Assembly: GCF_037975245.1 (NCBI RefSeq)
Contig: NC_092566.1
Coordinates: forward strand, 13,819,001 to 13,883,000
Direction: 5' to 3'
Origin: Apostichopus japonicus
Taxonomy: Eukaryota > Echinodermata > Holothuroidea > Aspidochirotida > Stichopodidae
Length of the DNA: 64,000 bases
In this document: positions 1-14,455 of the stretch, piece by piece
Position numbering within the stretch: position 1 is the stretch's first letter
How the letters are laid out: each line of letters starts with the position of its first letter
Notes under the pieces: model-generated
What the model was told of the DNA's origin: nothing
What the model saw: the letters and a program-made list of their open reading frames with translations, nothing else
Database searches by the model: none
Made by a program: the position numbers and the translations under genes

Positions 1-181
1 GGTTTTGTACTCGTACTTTGTAATATATCATAGTTCTCTATGCTGGTATTCGTGGTTTTGTACTCGTACTTTGTAATATAACATAGTTCTCTATGCTGGT
101 ACTCATCTTGATGGTTTTGTACTCGTATACTCATATACCAAAAGGGAAGTTGTACTCGTAATCATGTTATTATACTCGTAC
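1..181. repeat. 53-bp tandem repeat truncated by the window edge
   Basis: Two nearly identical 53-bp units start at 1 and 54, each opening with GGTTTTGTACTCGTAC. A third partial unit starts at 113 and decays into scattered TACTCGTA motifs up to about 181. The array runs off the left edge, so its full size is unknown. Short open frames here are repeat translations. Confidence 0.85.
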
Positions 182-3100
182 AGCAAGTCTGTATAGCTTA
201 TTTTAAAATATCTTATGGCCGACCACATTAAACATTTGAGTATAGTTAGGTCACGTGACACAATGCTATCCAGACTTTTTTGTAATTCCATTTTCAAAAT
301 TAAGCAGATCTTTCACAAATAAGACTGCTAAAAGCAAACGTGTGGCAAAGCGCTTTATTTTTGACGTAACTTTGTCTCTTGGAAATATGAATTACCCTAT
401 AAATATAGTTGGTCGCGAGGCAACTAAAAATGAAGCCACGGCGTGATTGTAAAAATCAATTTAATGATACCGAAGCGGCGGTGAGATAAAAACTACCGAT
501 ATATACGTCTGATGTGCAGGAAGTGCAATAAACATGAATTTCAAACCAAATAGACAGACTAAATAGGATTGTAGCTTCATATTAGTGTGAATGTTTGAAA
601 GGATCGTATTATCAAACAAAATTGGAACGAACCATTTGTGTAAACAATCTTACTCAATATTTTGGTCTTAAAGAAAGTGCGTTTACTGATTTAATGAGGG
701 TGGACATGCGCATACTGTAATTAAAAGAAAGTTTCATTAGCAAGACACACAGTCGTAACAAGGACAATAACCTTGGGTGTTTGAAAAACACACAATACAA
801 AGAAAGTCGAACTTTCGTACAGTTTGTTTTCAGAAAGAAAATTCTTTTTGCAGTAAAAGTTGAAAGAGTACATTTATTATGCACAGAAGCAAAAGCGCAA
901 ATATTCCAAAAGCAAGGACTTCTAATTTGTAGCACATTTATCTAAATGGTTATGAAAATATGACGTCAGTTTGTCATATATGCCGATAGAATTATGGGTT
1001 AAGACATAGAGCCTACGGCAATGAAAGAGATAAAGCTTAAATAAATAAAGAACAAAAAACCAGTAAATTAAAGGGTTACTAAATACAGAAGTCTTCATAT
1101 GTCATATATCTTCCCCAAAATAAAAGAAAACTGACTAATAAGAAATGTTTTTAGCTATTTCGGTTCTCAGGGCATTCCCTTTAAAATCACCTAAATTCCG
1201 GGATGCTCCTTTAAAGCTAAATTTATAATAAACCTGAGGACTCAGATAAGGACTATATATTACTGTTAATCTATTGTTTTATTAAATTCTAACGTTTTCT
1301 ATATCATATGAAAAAACGGAGCACGTATGGATGCCATCCAACACTTTTTGTCCCTGACAAACTTGTAATGTAGTGTAAACATGTAATTAAAGGCTATGAC
1401 ATTTCTGATGAACTAACCTAATGGTCTGTGCATTATACTGAATAGTCTTCACACTTTAAATGAACCTCATTTGTTTGAAGGGTCTAAAGTGTTATATATA
1501 TAGAAACACAACATGGACAAATATAGTGTATTGTAATGGTCTACAACATTTTGTGCCTACAGTAATACATACAAAATAATGAAGTCACACGTAAACTTAC
1601 ACACAGGTTGTTCCCGTACAATGGTCAATATTCTTAATATACCTGCGTCAACATTAGCATCGAGTAGACGTGAACTAAGTGCTAAAACACAAGTTAAGAA
1701 TGAAGGCTACAGATTAAAATAGATTCTTGTACCGAGGAAATTGATTTTGACGTAGCCTTCACTTCCCCATCTACCGTTATTATTATTATTATTTTAAGGT
1801 CTAAGTAACATGTTACCTCAACGTATTGATTGCAGCGGACAATACGGCAAAAGTAATAACGTTCCCGCGATGGAATTATTAATATGTTGAAACGGTTTAA
1901 TCTAGTTGAACGTAAATCAAGGTTTAACAGAAGATTATTTTCTGCATGTTTTCAGCGTAACAAAATATGAACTTTATTAATGAGATAAATGAAGGTTTCC
2001 ATTAACTAAAATATTTAGAGTAGAAATTTAGATTTTGCAATTTTTCATATACATTCAAATAAAATAAGCCTATATGTATGGTCAGATGTCCAGATTGTCA
2101 CTTGTACAGAAAGGTGTGTTGATATTATACCAGTCCATTAAATTGAATGAAATTATTCGATAAGGAATAATTGGGCGTTTTATTTATACAAGGATTTGCG
2201 ATTGGGTGAAGTTGATTGCTTCAGCATAACAGTGGAAAATCTTATGCAACATTAGGTCAAAACTACATCCTCATTACAAGTCGATATGTATTTTTTCAAA
2301 TTTTGTGATACTTTGTAAAATGCATCTGGCAACAGAGAAATGCATGATGTCTTCAGGACTCTTCAGCTAACAAAGTACTGGTTTTTACTTTTGAATAGTC
2401 CAATAATTTATCCAAAGTGGAAAATAATATTTCTACGGAAATGTTGCATTTTGGATAACATTCTATGTACAGAAAGCCTTGACAGCTAAACAAACAACAA
2501 AATGTATCGGGTTAGAAGGATAAATCAACATGAAGATTCTAATGTAATTGCCTAAGTAAAGGATTTGAAGAGCATTTGCCCTGGTGACATCATACCACCT
2601 ATTGTAATGCAATATCGTGGCCTTGTTAAATGCTTTAGCCATTCAACATAGGTTACATTCAATAATGAGTTAGGAACAAGATATGGATGTTGGGTTTTCA
2701 ACTATAGCAGGGATGTCTCTGTTCTTTTCTTCGATGTTAGATCATTAGATCATTTGCCACAAGAATATGTCTTCAAACTATCCGCATGACCTTCTGTCCG
2801 TCTATCTGTGTGTTTGTATGGATGTCTAACCAAAGACTAAGATATACTATAACCTGAAATGTTGCATGCACATTTTGTTACATAAACTAGAGACAAGAAA
2901 AAAGAATGATGAGATGGGCTTATGGACAGTGTAAGAACACCACCGTACATTTGACTGAAGACAAGTACATTATCCAACTGTATGACTGCATGGCCACAAT
3001 TATTCAGGCTTATCCAGACTGGTTCGTGCTCTTTTTGCTCTTAATTTATTCCAAACGCTATTTCAACGGACCGTCTTTTTTCCATTTTTTTTGTGTGAAG

Positions 3101-4101
3101 AAAAATGTTTTATATGTTGTTAAACATTCAAATTTTTAGGCCATAGCACATTCTTTGTGCTTCTAGCAATAGTCCATCAGAGATGAACGCCAATGCAGTT
3201 TAAGTATATAGGTACATTGTTACATAGTAGGTACATATTAGGTACACGTATACACAGGGTTACATGATCTCTGCGAACTTCTTTGGGAGCTGCTCGCGGT
3301 AAATTCAAAACGTTCATACGTCGAAAGGATTCTCTCTTGTTGCATTTAATGAGTTTTTATCGATTCGCTGTGTTCTTACATTGAAATCTTTTAATGAAAA
3401 GCCACGGAAATGGTGATCATTGTTGTCTAATATATCAAGTCTTCTTCAGACACTAAATAAAATATATAAAAATCTGCTCTACATGCGAGAGTATATAGTA
3501 TTACACTATAAACGTATAACAATATTGATTGGGAGCTGTTAAATCCTCTTTAAATTCATCGATATATATACTTTTGTCCCGCTCGTTTTTTCGAGCCTGA
3601 CCTAACCTTAAACTGGCTAGACAGGAAACAAACTGCATGCTGGGAATCAAAATTAATGTTGCGGTCGTAAGCAGATTGCCATTTTTCTGCAACAAGAGCT
3701 AAGTACTGTTGTGCCTTCGATTGTACAAAATTAAAAATCTGATATAATAGTTTCCGTCTCATTGTCTTTTGTTTTAAATTAGTAAGAAACTGTAACTTGG
3801 ATTAAAACTGAGCAACTTTTACCGGATCAAGTTCCGTCCAGAAAAGAAAAAACACGTGTTTTACAGTATCAAGCAGTCATTGCAATTTTGTAGCCTATAC
3901 CATTCTCGAAAGATTACAGTCAGATCGTGACGTCAGGGAAAGGTATACGTCCAAAGATCTTAATTAATATATAACTTTAAGTCAATAAAAAAAGAATATT
4001 TTTGGGATTATTCAAAATAACATCCAACCCCGGAATCGTCCCTTGATATTTTTCTGAGAGATAAACTAAAGCCAATTAATGAATTTGAAGTATATTTCAT
4101 T
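182..4101. other. Unassigned AT-rich DNA
   Basis: No gene is visible. Open frames stay below 100 codons and match nothing I recognise. Small items: a (TTA)n run at 1777-1794, a short tandem of AGGTACA motifs at about 3209-3246, and exact TGACGTCA octamers at 961 and 3928. Confidence 0.5.
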
Positions 4102-4497
4102 CATTGGCAACCCCACCCCCCCCCCCCTCCCTCGGCAAACCGCCATCGTCAGTTGAGGAAAGCATTCAGTCTAGAGATTTCTCTCTTTTTACGAAATTCA
4201 AAGTCTTTCTTAGCACAAACTTGACTTTAAACCAAATTTATTGTTTAAATGTGCTTTAAAATGCACCCCTAGACGCTCAAGCTTTGAACTTTGTTTTCCT
4301 TGGGAGAGCCCGTTCAAATACACCTACATGAGAAGAGCATTAAACGACTCCATAGCAACACCCTTCATTCGTAGAATATTGGATCCGCCTAGATACCGTC
4401 CGTAAAGGTTTATTTCCCTATACTTAACCCAGTTGTGGAACTTTACACCCCCCTCCTCCTGGCGTCCTACACCATCGAAATTATGTGTATGGCACTG
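4102..4497. mobile_element. Probable short non-autonomous hAT element
   Basis: The left end begins CATTGGCAACCCC and the right end closes ...TATGGCACTG. The flanking 8-mers ATTTCATT (4094-4101) and ATTGTATT (4498-4505) agree at 6 of 8 positions, consistent with an aged hAT target duplication. The interior resembles the better-defined element at 18058-18528, sharing the pattern of C-tract, 'TTAGCACAAACTTG' and 'AAAATGCACCC...GACGC'. A C12 tract lies at 4116-4127. No coding capacity is visible. The exact left boundary is uncertain. Confidence 0.5.
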
Positions 4498-7400
4498 ATT
4501 GTATTAATTTTACTGCTACTTTAAAAAAAAAAATCTGTTTCAAATGCAAAGGACAAAAAAAGGAACTAATTTTAACATTTTACAAATTGGTATATATAAA
4601 AAAAAATGTGAGACGAAGTAAGTGAACCATATTTTAGTTTAGTCACATATGTTACTGTTGAGATTTGCAGTCATTTTTCTGATAATACATGCCGTATTTC
4701 AAACAATTCCAAGGGTGAGTGCACTAATATAGTTCCTAACATGCATCATATACTCGGATAGAAAGCTTCGTTCTATATATGAAGATCAATATATTACGAC
4801 AATACTTATTGGTCCAGAGTGCGGACATCACCACTCATTTCATCAATACTGTATTACCAGCCTCTTTTTCTCCATATATATGACAAAATAATTAACTGTG
4901 TAACGTTAACACGAGCAAGATGCACACGACTTTATATCGACCTTTAATTATTGTATAGACTATACATGCAGCCTTAAGGTAGCCGAAATTTCCCTTACTG
5001 GATGAGAAAGTAATTTAGCAAACAAAAGCAACTCATCTCTTTTATATGTATATTGCCTTTTGGGATTTCACATTATTGGTTTCTGAAAGGGCAAATGTGA
5101 GCTCGTGGCTGGATCTACAAGATAATTCAGGCCCTATTCTAAATCTGGCTTATCTTAACCTCTGATTTAACTTTGGAATATATTTCTCCCTTTCGCATTC
5201 CATGTCTGTATCGTAATAGAATCCAGAATGTTAAGCTAAATTTATCCTCGTTATTGTGTCTAACGTAGGGGTTCTTCTTATCTAACATCTCAATTGCCTG
5301 CAAAGAATCTCAAGTTTATGATACGCTTTCTTTAATATTCGCTGCTATCTCTTAAAAGTTTGGGGTTGGCCAGAGATTGAGAATGTGCACGCTACATATA
5401 TGTATGTATAATATTGATGCCACAACTATAGTTGTCACCTCCCACCTCACCCCCACCCCCCCCCCCCCCCCGCCTTTATGCATTTGTTCGAAGTCCATCG
5501 AATGTTGTTGACAAATCCTCAGCTACTCAAGACAATTGTCATATGTTACCAATATGTTTTTTAAAGGTCAAAGTCTTTCAAAGGGCCTCTTTTGTTTTAA
5601 TATCTCTAGAAGTTACATTTTACATACCAGACTTGAATAATAAAATCACCAGGTTTAATTATTGTGTTAGGTGTTTATTATTCTTATTTGAATGTATGAT
5701 TTTCAAATTTCATAAGAAAAGGAAAGATCTGTTCAGCTCTTCTGCTGTCTAAAATGATCATGACGTTTAGTTAAACATACTGCAGGCCGTTATTTTAATT
5801 TTAACAACGCTTTATAAAATTTGAAAGTCATATCTCCCAAACAGACCAAGCTGTCATGATTTAACTTTAAACCCGGAAACATACATCAATATAAGACATC
5901 AATTCTGTCATGTAAGTATGGACAGTCTCTTGAAAACATCGTTCCTTGTACATGAATGTAAATTTTTCACGAAGTATAGATTATCATTCGCTCGTCATTT
6001 CTGTTTTCAATTGTAGCATTAAATTCTTAAGTTAATACTGTAACAACTTCATAAAAAGATTTTTCTTATTTTTAATATATACTATATTTTGGTATCTAAC
6101 AGTTAATTGTTGTTAGTTGTATAAATGATAAAGTTCACTGGTAGGAATTTTTCAAACTTATATACCACAGACATAATAACAACATCTTTTATTTCTTCTA
6201 ATTCTTCTAATTCAAACAAGTGTAAGTCAAAAACTTAATAACACCACGTAAAGTAACATTCATTTCTTAAATAATCCAGCAGAACCAAATGATCCGAATT
6301 TGGCTGTCAGATACGAGTTTGGAGACTGATGTAACTTATGACACCAGATTCGGCGTTCATCATTAACTTGTACACAAAGTGCCTAATAAATCTCACTTTT
6401 CCTTTTACGTCGTGAAACGATGAGATAATAACACATTAATGACATTTATTGACGCCGTCGTGTTTGTCAAAGGAACTAATATGTTACTTGGTTGCTAATA
6501 ACTGATTCACATAACCGATGGCCAATAGTTCAGACCTATTACAGCCACTTGGATATGCAAACTATTTACTTTTATGATAGTTTCATGGTTGTTGACCCTG
6601 AAACCAATGTAATCATTACGTCATCCAAACAACGTCAATATTTTTGCAAAACCAATCTCCATTACAGAAAATAAACATTGCAATAAATAAAGATTTTTTT
6701 TTTAAATTGAGCACGCGTGGCTCGATGACGTCATCTTAGACTTGATCAAGTCTCCTTTATCAATGGTGCGTGAAGGAACATTAAACCAGTCAAATCTCCC
6801 AAATGGGAATACGTTTTTCTTAGCTCTTATGTGAGGCTGTTCGTGACATTTCTCTCCATGGTATAGATTAATATATTATGCTTACGTTGATGTCTCCTTT
6901 AAGATTGTCTGTACATGGTGTGCAATCAGTGTCCATATGTGTTAAGTGATCATTAAAGGATTTGAGTTATAATGTACAATTATGATGTGATCATAAGATT
7001 ATATATACGTTTAACCAAAGCAACGGTATATTAAAATGGCAAAACACGACTGCATTAAAAAAAACGCACTGGATACGTACTAACTTTGGTAATATATGCA
7101 TAAACCACTTCCCAGCACACTCCATCGGTGGTTACACATTAATGTGATTTTAAAACACTACATTATTTAAGTTCTTTACAAATTTACTTTCATCTCTTAC
7201 TTATACTCTAATCTATCAAGCCATGTCGGTTTATACCGGAGATTCAAAACTATGAACATTGCTTGAATGTGTGTTGTCATATATTACGGCACATATGCTC
7301 TCTATATCAATGACTGATATCCAACAGCGACGTCACGCAATAACGACACTTACGGAACGGTAGCAAAAGTAAAGATTGATTTTGTTTCATACAGAAAAAT

Positions 7401-7828
7401 CTTGTATAAAAAAAGGTACGAGTTCTATATGCTATCCCGCCATTTCTAAGTATGCACTTCCACAATCATACTTATACCGACAAGCCTACTGCCGGCTTTC
7501 GTTCTCATCTAATCAAAATCAAACTTCGGAATCAATCGAAGCTCATTTCAGTTTGAAAGTGGGACAAGCAGTTCCTTGCCCGGACGAAAATCGTCCTCAC
7601 TTAACATTTTGATTGATCAATTACATCGTTAAGTGCGCGCCTCATGTTGTATGTAAAGAGAAGACTAGAAAAGCGTGTAGACTTCGAGGAAATGTTGGAG
7701 ATGAAAGTTAACTTGATAGGTAAATTAATACAACCACTTGATATTTTGCTAGAAATATCGACAACTCATATGTATTAGAGACTCTAAGTATAATTTTGTT
7801 ATTGATGAAATAACTCCTCTTTGTTAAA

Positions 7829-7859
<31 letters not shown>

Positions 7860-10350
7860 TTTTTTTTTATAGATTTTAGCATTTTAGAAATGATTTGTGC
7901 ATGCGCGACGGTATACGTTGGATCATTCCACCTATGACCAAAACGAAAACAGAAAGAATCATTTTCTTGACAAAGATGGCCATCAAATAACCAACAATAT
8001 TTTATTGAACGGAGTGTCATCTTGTTAAGTATATATTACATAGGAAGATCATTGGCACCAAACAAACTGATATCAATACACCCTAGCTTCTTGACAGAAA
8101 CTCCTTGCATACAGCGCACCATTTGTTGAATATCATGTTGGATTTCATTTTGAATACATTTCTCCATGTTGATTTGGGGCGTATCTGGGCAATTGTCAGT
8201 GTATGTCCGTGTGTATGATATGATATGATATATTCATTCCTTAACAAGAAATATAATTTATGCCGCCCTCGACCTGAATCAATTCGACCGTTGCGCCGTA
8301 AGTTTCGATAATCGTGAAGATCCATGCACTTCCAACAGCCACCCCCCCCCCTCCCGCCCTTCCTTCACACTGAACGACAGATGGTTTGTTAATCACTGGC
8401 GCTAGACTAGGTCACATTGCAAAAGTATACTTGCCCATGATTCGTTACATGTATTAAGAATGGGCAGTCTTTGTCGTAAACCGCCGAACACTGCCAGTGA
8501 GGAAAACGCTACAATTTGCAAGTTTCCTAACGTATCACAAGCGCAATCGTGTTAAGTACACTGCCCGACAATCTACGTTTTTCACTGAAACGACATCGGA
8601 GTTTAATCTGATTAGTCGTGATTAGTCGGGCTGCCTGCGGGGCTTACATGCGACAAATTAAACATATAGAGTGTATAAGGCAATTCTTAATTGAGGAGAG
8701 GTGATGCCTTCAAATTCTTCATCTCTTAAGATGTTATTATTATTCAGCGTATTAACTACTTCACAGAGACATAATCTATTTTCATGTTCCTTCTTGTTTT
8801 GTTGATATAGGCCTATAGTATATATTGTTATAACGATATTGTTACATTCGATATGTTCTTACTTTTCCTCAGTTAACATATATTTGTTCATTATATGCTT
8901 ATCTATCATTATATATTCAACAGATACACTTACAAGTAATATGCTGTAAGTCCAACCTTCCCCTCTTTAATATATTGCTCGACACATACGCTGTGAGATT
9001 TTCAAGATCTCTTTCACGGATCACAGACAAGGGCAGCTTTCATATATTATTTCTGAATACACAGTAGATTAAATAAAGCCTCAACCGTATGTTTTGTATA
9101 TAATATTGATTCAGGCGTACAAGCCGCTGTTGGATAAAATATTCCTTTAATTAATCTAGTGTTAGATATTAATGCAGGTGCTCTATGAACTCGAGCTACC
9201 ACCTTTTCAAATATTGCACATTATCGTAAAACGAAAAAAAGGATTTTTTTTTCTTTTTTTGTCAAGGATGATTGACACGCTTCTCATTTGCTCAAAATTA
9301 CTGTTAAACATTTTACACGTTTCCAAAATTTTCGTTGAATCGAAATAATTGTCTGAATAAGTACGAACAATCTACTATAAGACTATTGGCATTGTCACTA
9401 TTGTTTACCGCGTCTGCGTTGATTTTAATATCATGCAATAGTAACACACACTCATTCATTTTGAGGTATATATTGTTTCAGCTTCCTTCGCATGATATGA
9501 TGGCTGCATGATGTATCTCAAAGGGAAGCAAACATTATTTATATTTCTACCTCGCCGTTTGCCTAAAGAATGATTAGTACAGTGGAATATCCGGGTAAAA
9601 CCAACGTTGTCCTTAGGGAACGAAAAGGAAGATATGCAATCAAACTATTCATTTCAAACATCTTTCACTGCTAAAACACGTACTGTTCAGTATACAGTTG
9701 ATGCACGTATAAACGACTTAGACGTACGTACGATATATTTATACACAAACATAAATTCAATGTCAATGCATGATGGGAGATCTGGATATGAAACTATAAG
9801 AGTGGGCAGACTGGATAATGCCAATAGCTTAACTGAAATTAGATGTTCGGATGAATGGGCACCATATGCGCTTCAGCGGCATACATGACGGTTGCTACAC
9901 TAATGTTGCTTTGTCAGTTAGAGAATGTGGTCATCGAAAATAAATGCGAATAGTCTCATTTGAAGGGGTATAAACAAGTCTCAGTTAAAGCAGCTTTTTG
10001 CATTCGGTAAGCGATATTTCCAAAATGAGTATTAATCAAACCAAGAACGAAGTTTATTAATTTATACGACACTGGTCTATATTTTTTTTGGCACCAAATG
10101 AACGTTAATGAATAAACAATTAACGAAGTTGATTCAGACACTTTTCACAAAAGCATAGAAAACGCACTAATAAACATTTTTTTTAACTTTTGCTCCTCTA
10201 TTCGAAGTTAATTTTGGCTACTGAGATCAATTGTTATGACAGTTTAGTACTAAAGTATTTTAGTGTACCAAGTGCACCCCTGGTGTTTTAATCTGTCAAT
10301 TTACAAGGAATTACCACTTTTATAGTGGAATTATCACCTTTTTCACACCA
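4498..10350. other. Unassigned AT-rich DNA with simple repeats
   Basis: No gene is supported. It contains a 14-bp perfect palindrome ACAACTATAGTTGT at 5422-5435, a C16 tract at 5456-5471, a (TA)n stretch at about 7827-7860, a (TGATA)n patch near 8216, a C10 tract at 8342-8351, an exact TGACGTCA at 6726 and a TAGGCCTA at 8808. The largest open frames (106 and 93 codons) have no recognisable domain. Confidence 0.5.
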
Positions 10351-10512
10351 GTAGAATCGCTGTGGTCGAGTGGTACGGACTTCGGTCTGTGACACAAGGT
10401 CCTGGGTTCGATTCCTACCTACGCCTGATGAGTCCCAAAAGGACGAAATCGGTCGTGAAGTAGAATTTTTGGGTGTGTTACACTTGCTACACATTTATTA
10501 TATAAATATATG

Positions 10513-10547
<35 letters not shown>

Positions 10548-10585
10548 TTATATATATATATATTTATTTATATATATTTATATAT
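10351..10585 (+). mobile_element. tRNA-derived SINE with hammerhead-like body
   Basis: The head looks like a degenerate tRNA (Leu/Ser type by eye). It has an A-box GTGGTCGAGTGGT at about 10362-10374, a B-box GGTTCGATTCC at about 10405-10415, and GTAG/CTAC end pairing. There is no proper anticodon stem, so it is not a working tRNA. A hammerhead-like core follows directly at 10415-10463, then a short unique region. The element ends in a long TA-rich microsatellite (from about 10505), a common SINE tail. This order (pol III promoter, conserved centre, simple tail) is the SINE layout. I found no clear target duplication. It would move only with a partner LINE's enzymes. Confidence 0.75.
10415..10463 (+). 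ncRNA. Hammerhead-ribozyme-like motif (type I topology)
   Basis: Conserved core CTGATGA at 10425-10431 is followed by stem II GTCC/GGAC (10432-10435 with 10441-10444, loop CAAAA), then GAAA at 10445-10448. A cleavage-type triplet GTC lies at 10452-10454. Helix I can form between 10415-10424 and 10455-10463: nine pairs including one G-U, with one A-A mismatch and one bulged C. Helix III is collapsed to a possible U-G pair with a 2-nt loop, so self-cleavage may be weak or lost. The core and stem II closely resemble the known Schistosoma SINE hammerhead. The fold was worked out by hand, not by computation. Confidence 0.65.
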
Positions 10586-13500
10586 GTACATAGTGGTATA
10601 GTGTAGTATAGTGCCATGCGGTAACTGATGTTTCTAGCTTACTGATCGATCAGCAGGTATAACACTCCTATATTTGAAACGTATATAGGGAGGGGCACGT
10701 ATGACCGTCAGAAAAGAAAATCCATTAGCCATTAGTGACACAAGAGCCTCTACAAGTGAGTACTTTCATCAGCTAAAGGCAAATCATAACAGTTTGAGTG
10801 TAAAAGTATAATAAATTATAGATACAACAGATCAAAGAGCCTTATCTAAAACCGTATAAGAAATATCGCAAGTAAGTGATATAGTTGTATAGATTTAGCC
10901 TTGAACGAAATTGCAGCTACATTTCACTATTTTGTTTTTAATTTGTTCTAATATTGGATTCTGCCAGCAGCACTATATTCATTGTTGCGTAATGATAGGC
11001 AACAGGTTTTGTAGAAATTCAGGTGACCAGCTGCAAAACTTCAAAACGTCATAATTCACATGAAAGGACGGTCACATTTGGGCTTCTTGTAAACAGTTGA
11101 CTTTCTGCGCTTCAACATATTTGATACAACGAAGGTGAACACTGGCCACATCTAATAATGACGCTTATTACATGTTTCTTTTTTGACGTTGAACCTAGCT
11201 TTTTATCGAGTTATTGAGCCGCCATCTTACGATACTGGGTTCATAATCCATTGTGTTACACAGGTTCCGTTCAATGAAGACATGTGATGTCACAACCGCT
11301 GGTCTGTATATGACCTTTCCTTTGTTTAGTATATTTATGTATTGTTTGTGTGTTTCAAATCGATGAAACAGACTAACATTGGGAGCTATAGTTTCCCCCG
11401 AACAAAAATAAAACACTAATCATACAAACAATAAGAAAATCGTAAACATTATGCAACGTATGAACGTTTTAAGTATATATAGACTTTAGAAAACGTGTTT
11501 ATAATAACGAACATATACTTGACAAAACTGTAACACTGTTTTCCCTAACTCCTAACTTCACATTCCTTTATGATGTGTGTAGAATGATAAACCCATGGTG
11601 AGATATCACGGTGCCATACCTAAGAAAGACAAGCAGCTAAAGGAAACTTTTTGAAACTTAAGTCATCAACACGCAGTAAAGATTTGATTCTTTATCAAAT
11701 GTATCCAGCTTCATAGCTGGTAGAAGGAAAATGTATATAGCCGCCCACGTAAATGTCTATGTAAACCCTCCATTACGCACGACATGACTGATTTAATATG
11801 TTACGAAGGGCTTGAAATGTTTAATTAATAATACTTTGTTTATGGAAAATAATTAACCTACATCCATTCAAATCGATGGTATATAGATATATATATATAT
11901 AGATATACATATATATATATATGTATATATATCCTGTCATTGTACGCTATAAACGGTATAACACTTCAATACAGTCATAATGATACAATGAGGACCAGTG
12001 ATTTACATGGTGGAATTTTGTATGCATGACGAACAAATAGCAAACAGTGAGCATGGAGTGCCTAATAAAGTGGATAAACGAACTTCCAATGTTTGTCAAC
12101 CGTGTAAACAGACCTATATGAAGTTATTGTTGAGGTTAGGAAGCTCTGAGTATTATACACATACAGATATAGCATTGGCAGTGAATAGACAATGTTATAT
12201 AGGCTAATCGTACAATACATACATCATATGCGATACAAACGTGAACCAAGAATACCAATAGCTATTACAATTTAAAGAAACGTTCCCGACGCAAATGAAG
12301 ATCACTATTGATTTAAGTTACCTCTCTTAAGGCTGTCGTCTATATCGAAAGAATCAAATTTGAAAATAGTTATCAAATTATTGGCCAGATTGAAATATTG
12401 AATATGAACTATTTATATGGTAGAGGACGTCGATTGATCACAATACAATTCGCAAATAATGAATAAAGTCAGTCACTATACATAAGATAATGTCCCACAA
12501 TTCAAAAGTAAGTCATTTCATATAGTCAATGCCTTTTTTAGCTTTCAAAATTGAGCCATAAATGTTTAGTTTATTCGAATATCTCATTTTTTCGCAGTTT
12601 GATATATTTACATTGTCTTAAATATACAATGAAATATTATCCTTTTAACTGTCCCTTCTTGTATCAGAGCACTGCTGAGAACAAATTGTTACGAATTGCT
12701 TTCGATTCAGTTTACTTAATTATGGATCTCCCCACGTGTTGCTGACAGGGGTCAATGACAGGTCACGCCATCTAACACAATACTCTGTATTGTTTTCCTA
12801 ATTAATTTGCAACCTTAATCTACATGGAGCAAGTATTCCGACCAACCATTTTGCGCTCCATGTTTTCATGACCTATTTAATTATCTGATATCCATGCGTA
12901 AGTCTTGTCAACAGACGTTTGCGAAAGTTCAAAAGTTATCCAGCTTGGTCGCTTTTTAGTTGTTACATTTACATTAATTGCTAAACCATAAAAACATCTA
13001 TATATAGTTTCATCGAGCAAGCCTATCATGCATAAACAAAAATTCTAAGGATTTATTAGTAATAACATTTAAATCCCTTGTGTATCAAACGTAATTAAGA
13101 ACTTCTTGAATACAATTATCCTTCTGCTAAGTTTGTCCTATATCTTGTGACACCGTTACCACCTCAAGATCTTTCTGATATAGGCCTATCAAGGGCATCT
13201 TAGATCACAAAACAAGATGGAAACGAAAATGTAATTTTTCGCAATTTGATAACAAATTCAATCATGGTGTTATCTTCAAAAAGCATACTCTCATTCAACA
13301 CATAATTTCATCGACTTTATGACGATATCGGAGGGCCAAAAAAAGTCAATAAGATGTCAAACTTACCTCTATGAATTTTGGTGAAATTCGATTAATATTA
13401 GAATCGTACGTAACAACGTACGCACATAGTGTTTGATCACACAAACTTGAAGAAGAAAAAAAAAACTCCAAACAGTAATACTTCCCCAAAGCTTGTGTTG

Positions 13501-14304
13501 CATGTGGTAATCCGCCAATGGTTAATATTGGAAAATATCGTAAACGAAGCGAGAGATGCTCGTCAATTTATCTGTTGTACCTGCGACTCCTCATGTTAAG
13601 TGAAAAAAAGCGTCAAATAAACTTGACTCGACACACCACTCACATTATCTGCAATTGAATGGTACAACTCGAAGTACTTTATTTGCACTGCAAGTTTGTT
13701 ATATGTTATAGGACAAATGTTAGTTTCCATCATCAAAAGAAAAACAAAATGTTTCAATAAAAATAGGTTGTTGCCAAGGTAACTGTTGCCAGTGGATAAC
13801 TTCTGCTACTTAAGATAAAATATATCGACATCATCGGCATATCATAAATTGACAAGGATATAAGTCAGAAAAAGGCCACCCAATCATTCCTCTTGTTTAA
13901 AAAGGGGGAAAAAAGAGAAAAACATTTGACGACAGCTCTCAAGGTTGCGCCTGACGATAAACTTTTGGCGAAATTACGTGAGGATATAAAGCGTCAGTCG
14001 ACGCAATCTTTCTCAGTTTAAAAAAAAACACCTTTAGAGCAATGTCTCTCTCTCTCGTATTGTGTGTTAAAGGGGTAGTGCAACATGAAACGGATACGCG
14101 CGAGCTTGAAGATACATGTGATTAGGTATGCCAGTATTGGTTTTAGCTTAGAACGATGCCACCTTATTTGCAACCCATGTGGCGAGATGTATAGTTACAT
14201 TTTTGACTTCATTTACCATATTCTGATCTCTAGCCTGTAACAATATAAGCGACGAACTGGGCACGTAAAATCTCATTCAGTTGATCTTTTTATTTATTTT
14301 CGTG
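10586..14304. other. Unassigned AT-rich DNA
   Basis: No gene is visible. There is a (TA)n-type repeat at about 11881-11932 with interspersed GATATA, and one TAGGCCTA at 13181-13188. Open frames are under 75 codons and unrecognised. Confidence 0.5.
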
Positions 14305-14455
14305 TAGGCATATTAGGACTAACGCCTGGGTATAAGCCTATAATGCCTGGGTATAGGCCTAATGCCTATTTCTTTATGTTTCGTGTGATTATAGGCCTAG
14401 TGCTTATTTAATTCTTTTTGTGTGGGTTTAGCCTTTATGCCTATTTCAAAAAATA
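14305..14455. repeat. Degenerate ~48-bp tandem repeat with AGGCCTA motifs
   Basis: About three diverged units share TAGGCCTAATGCCTATTTC-like cores, and two perfect TAGGCCTA palindromes lie at 14354 and 14392. Unit boundaries are blurred by divergence. Confidence 0.55.
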
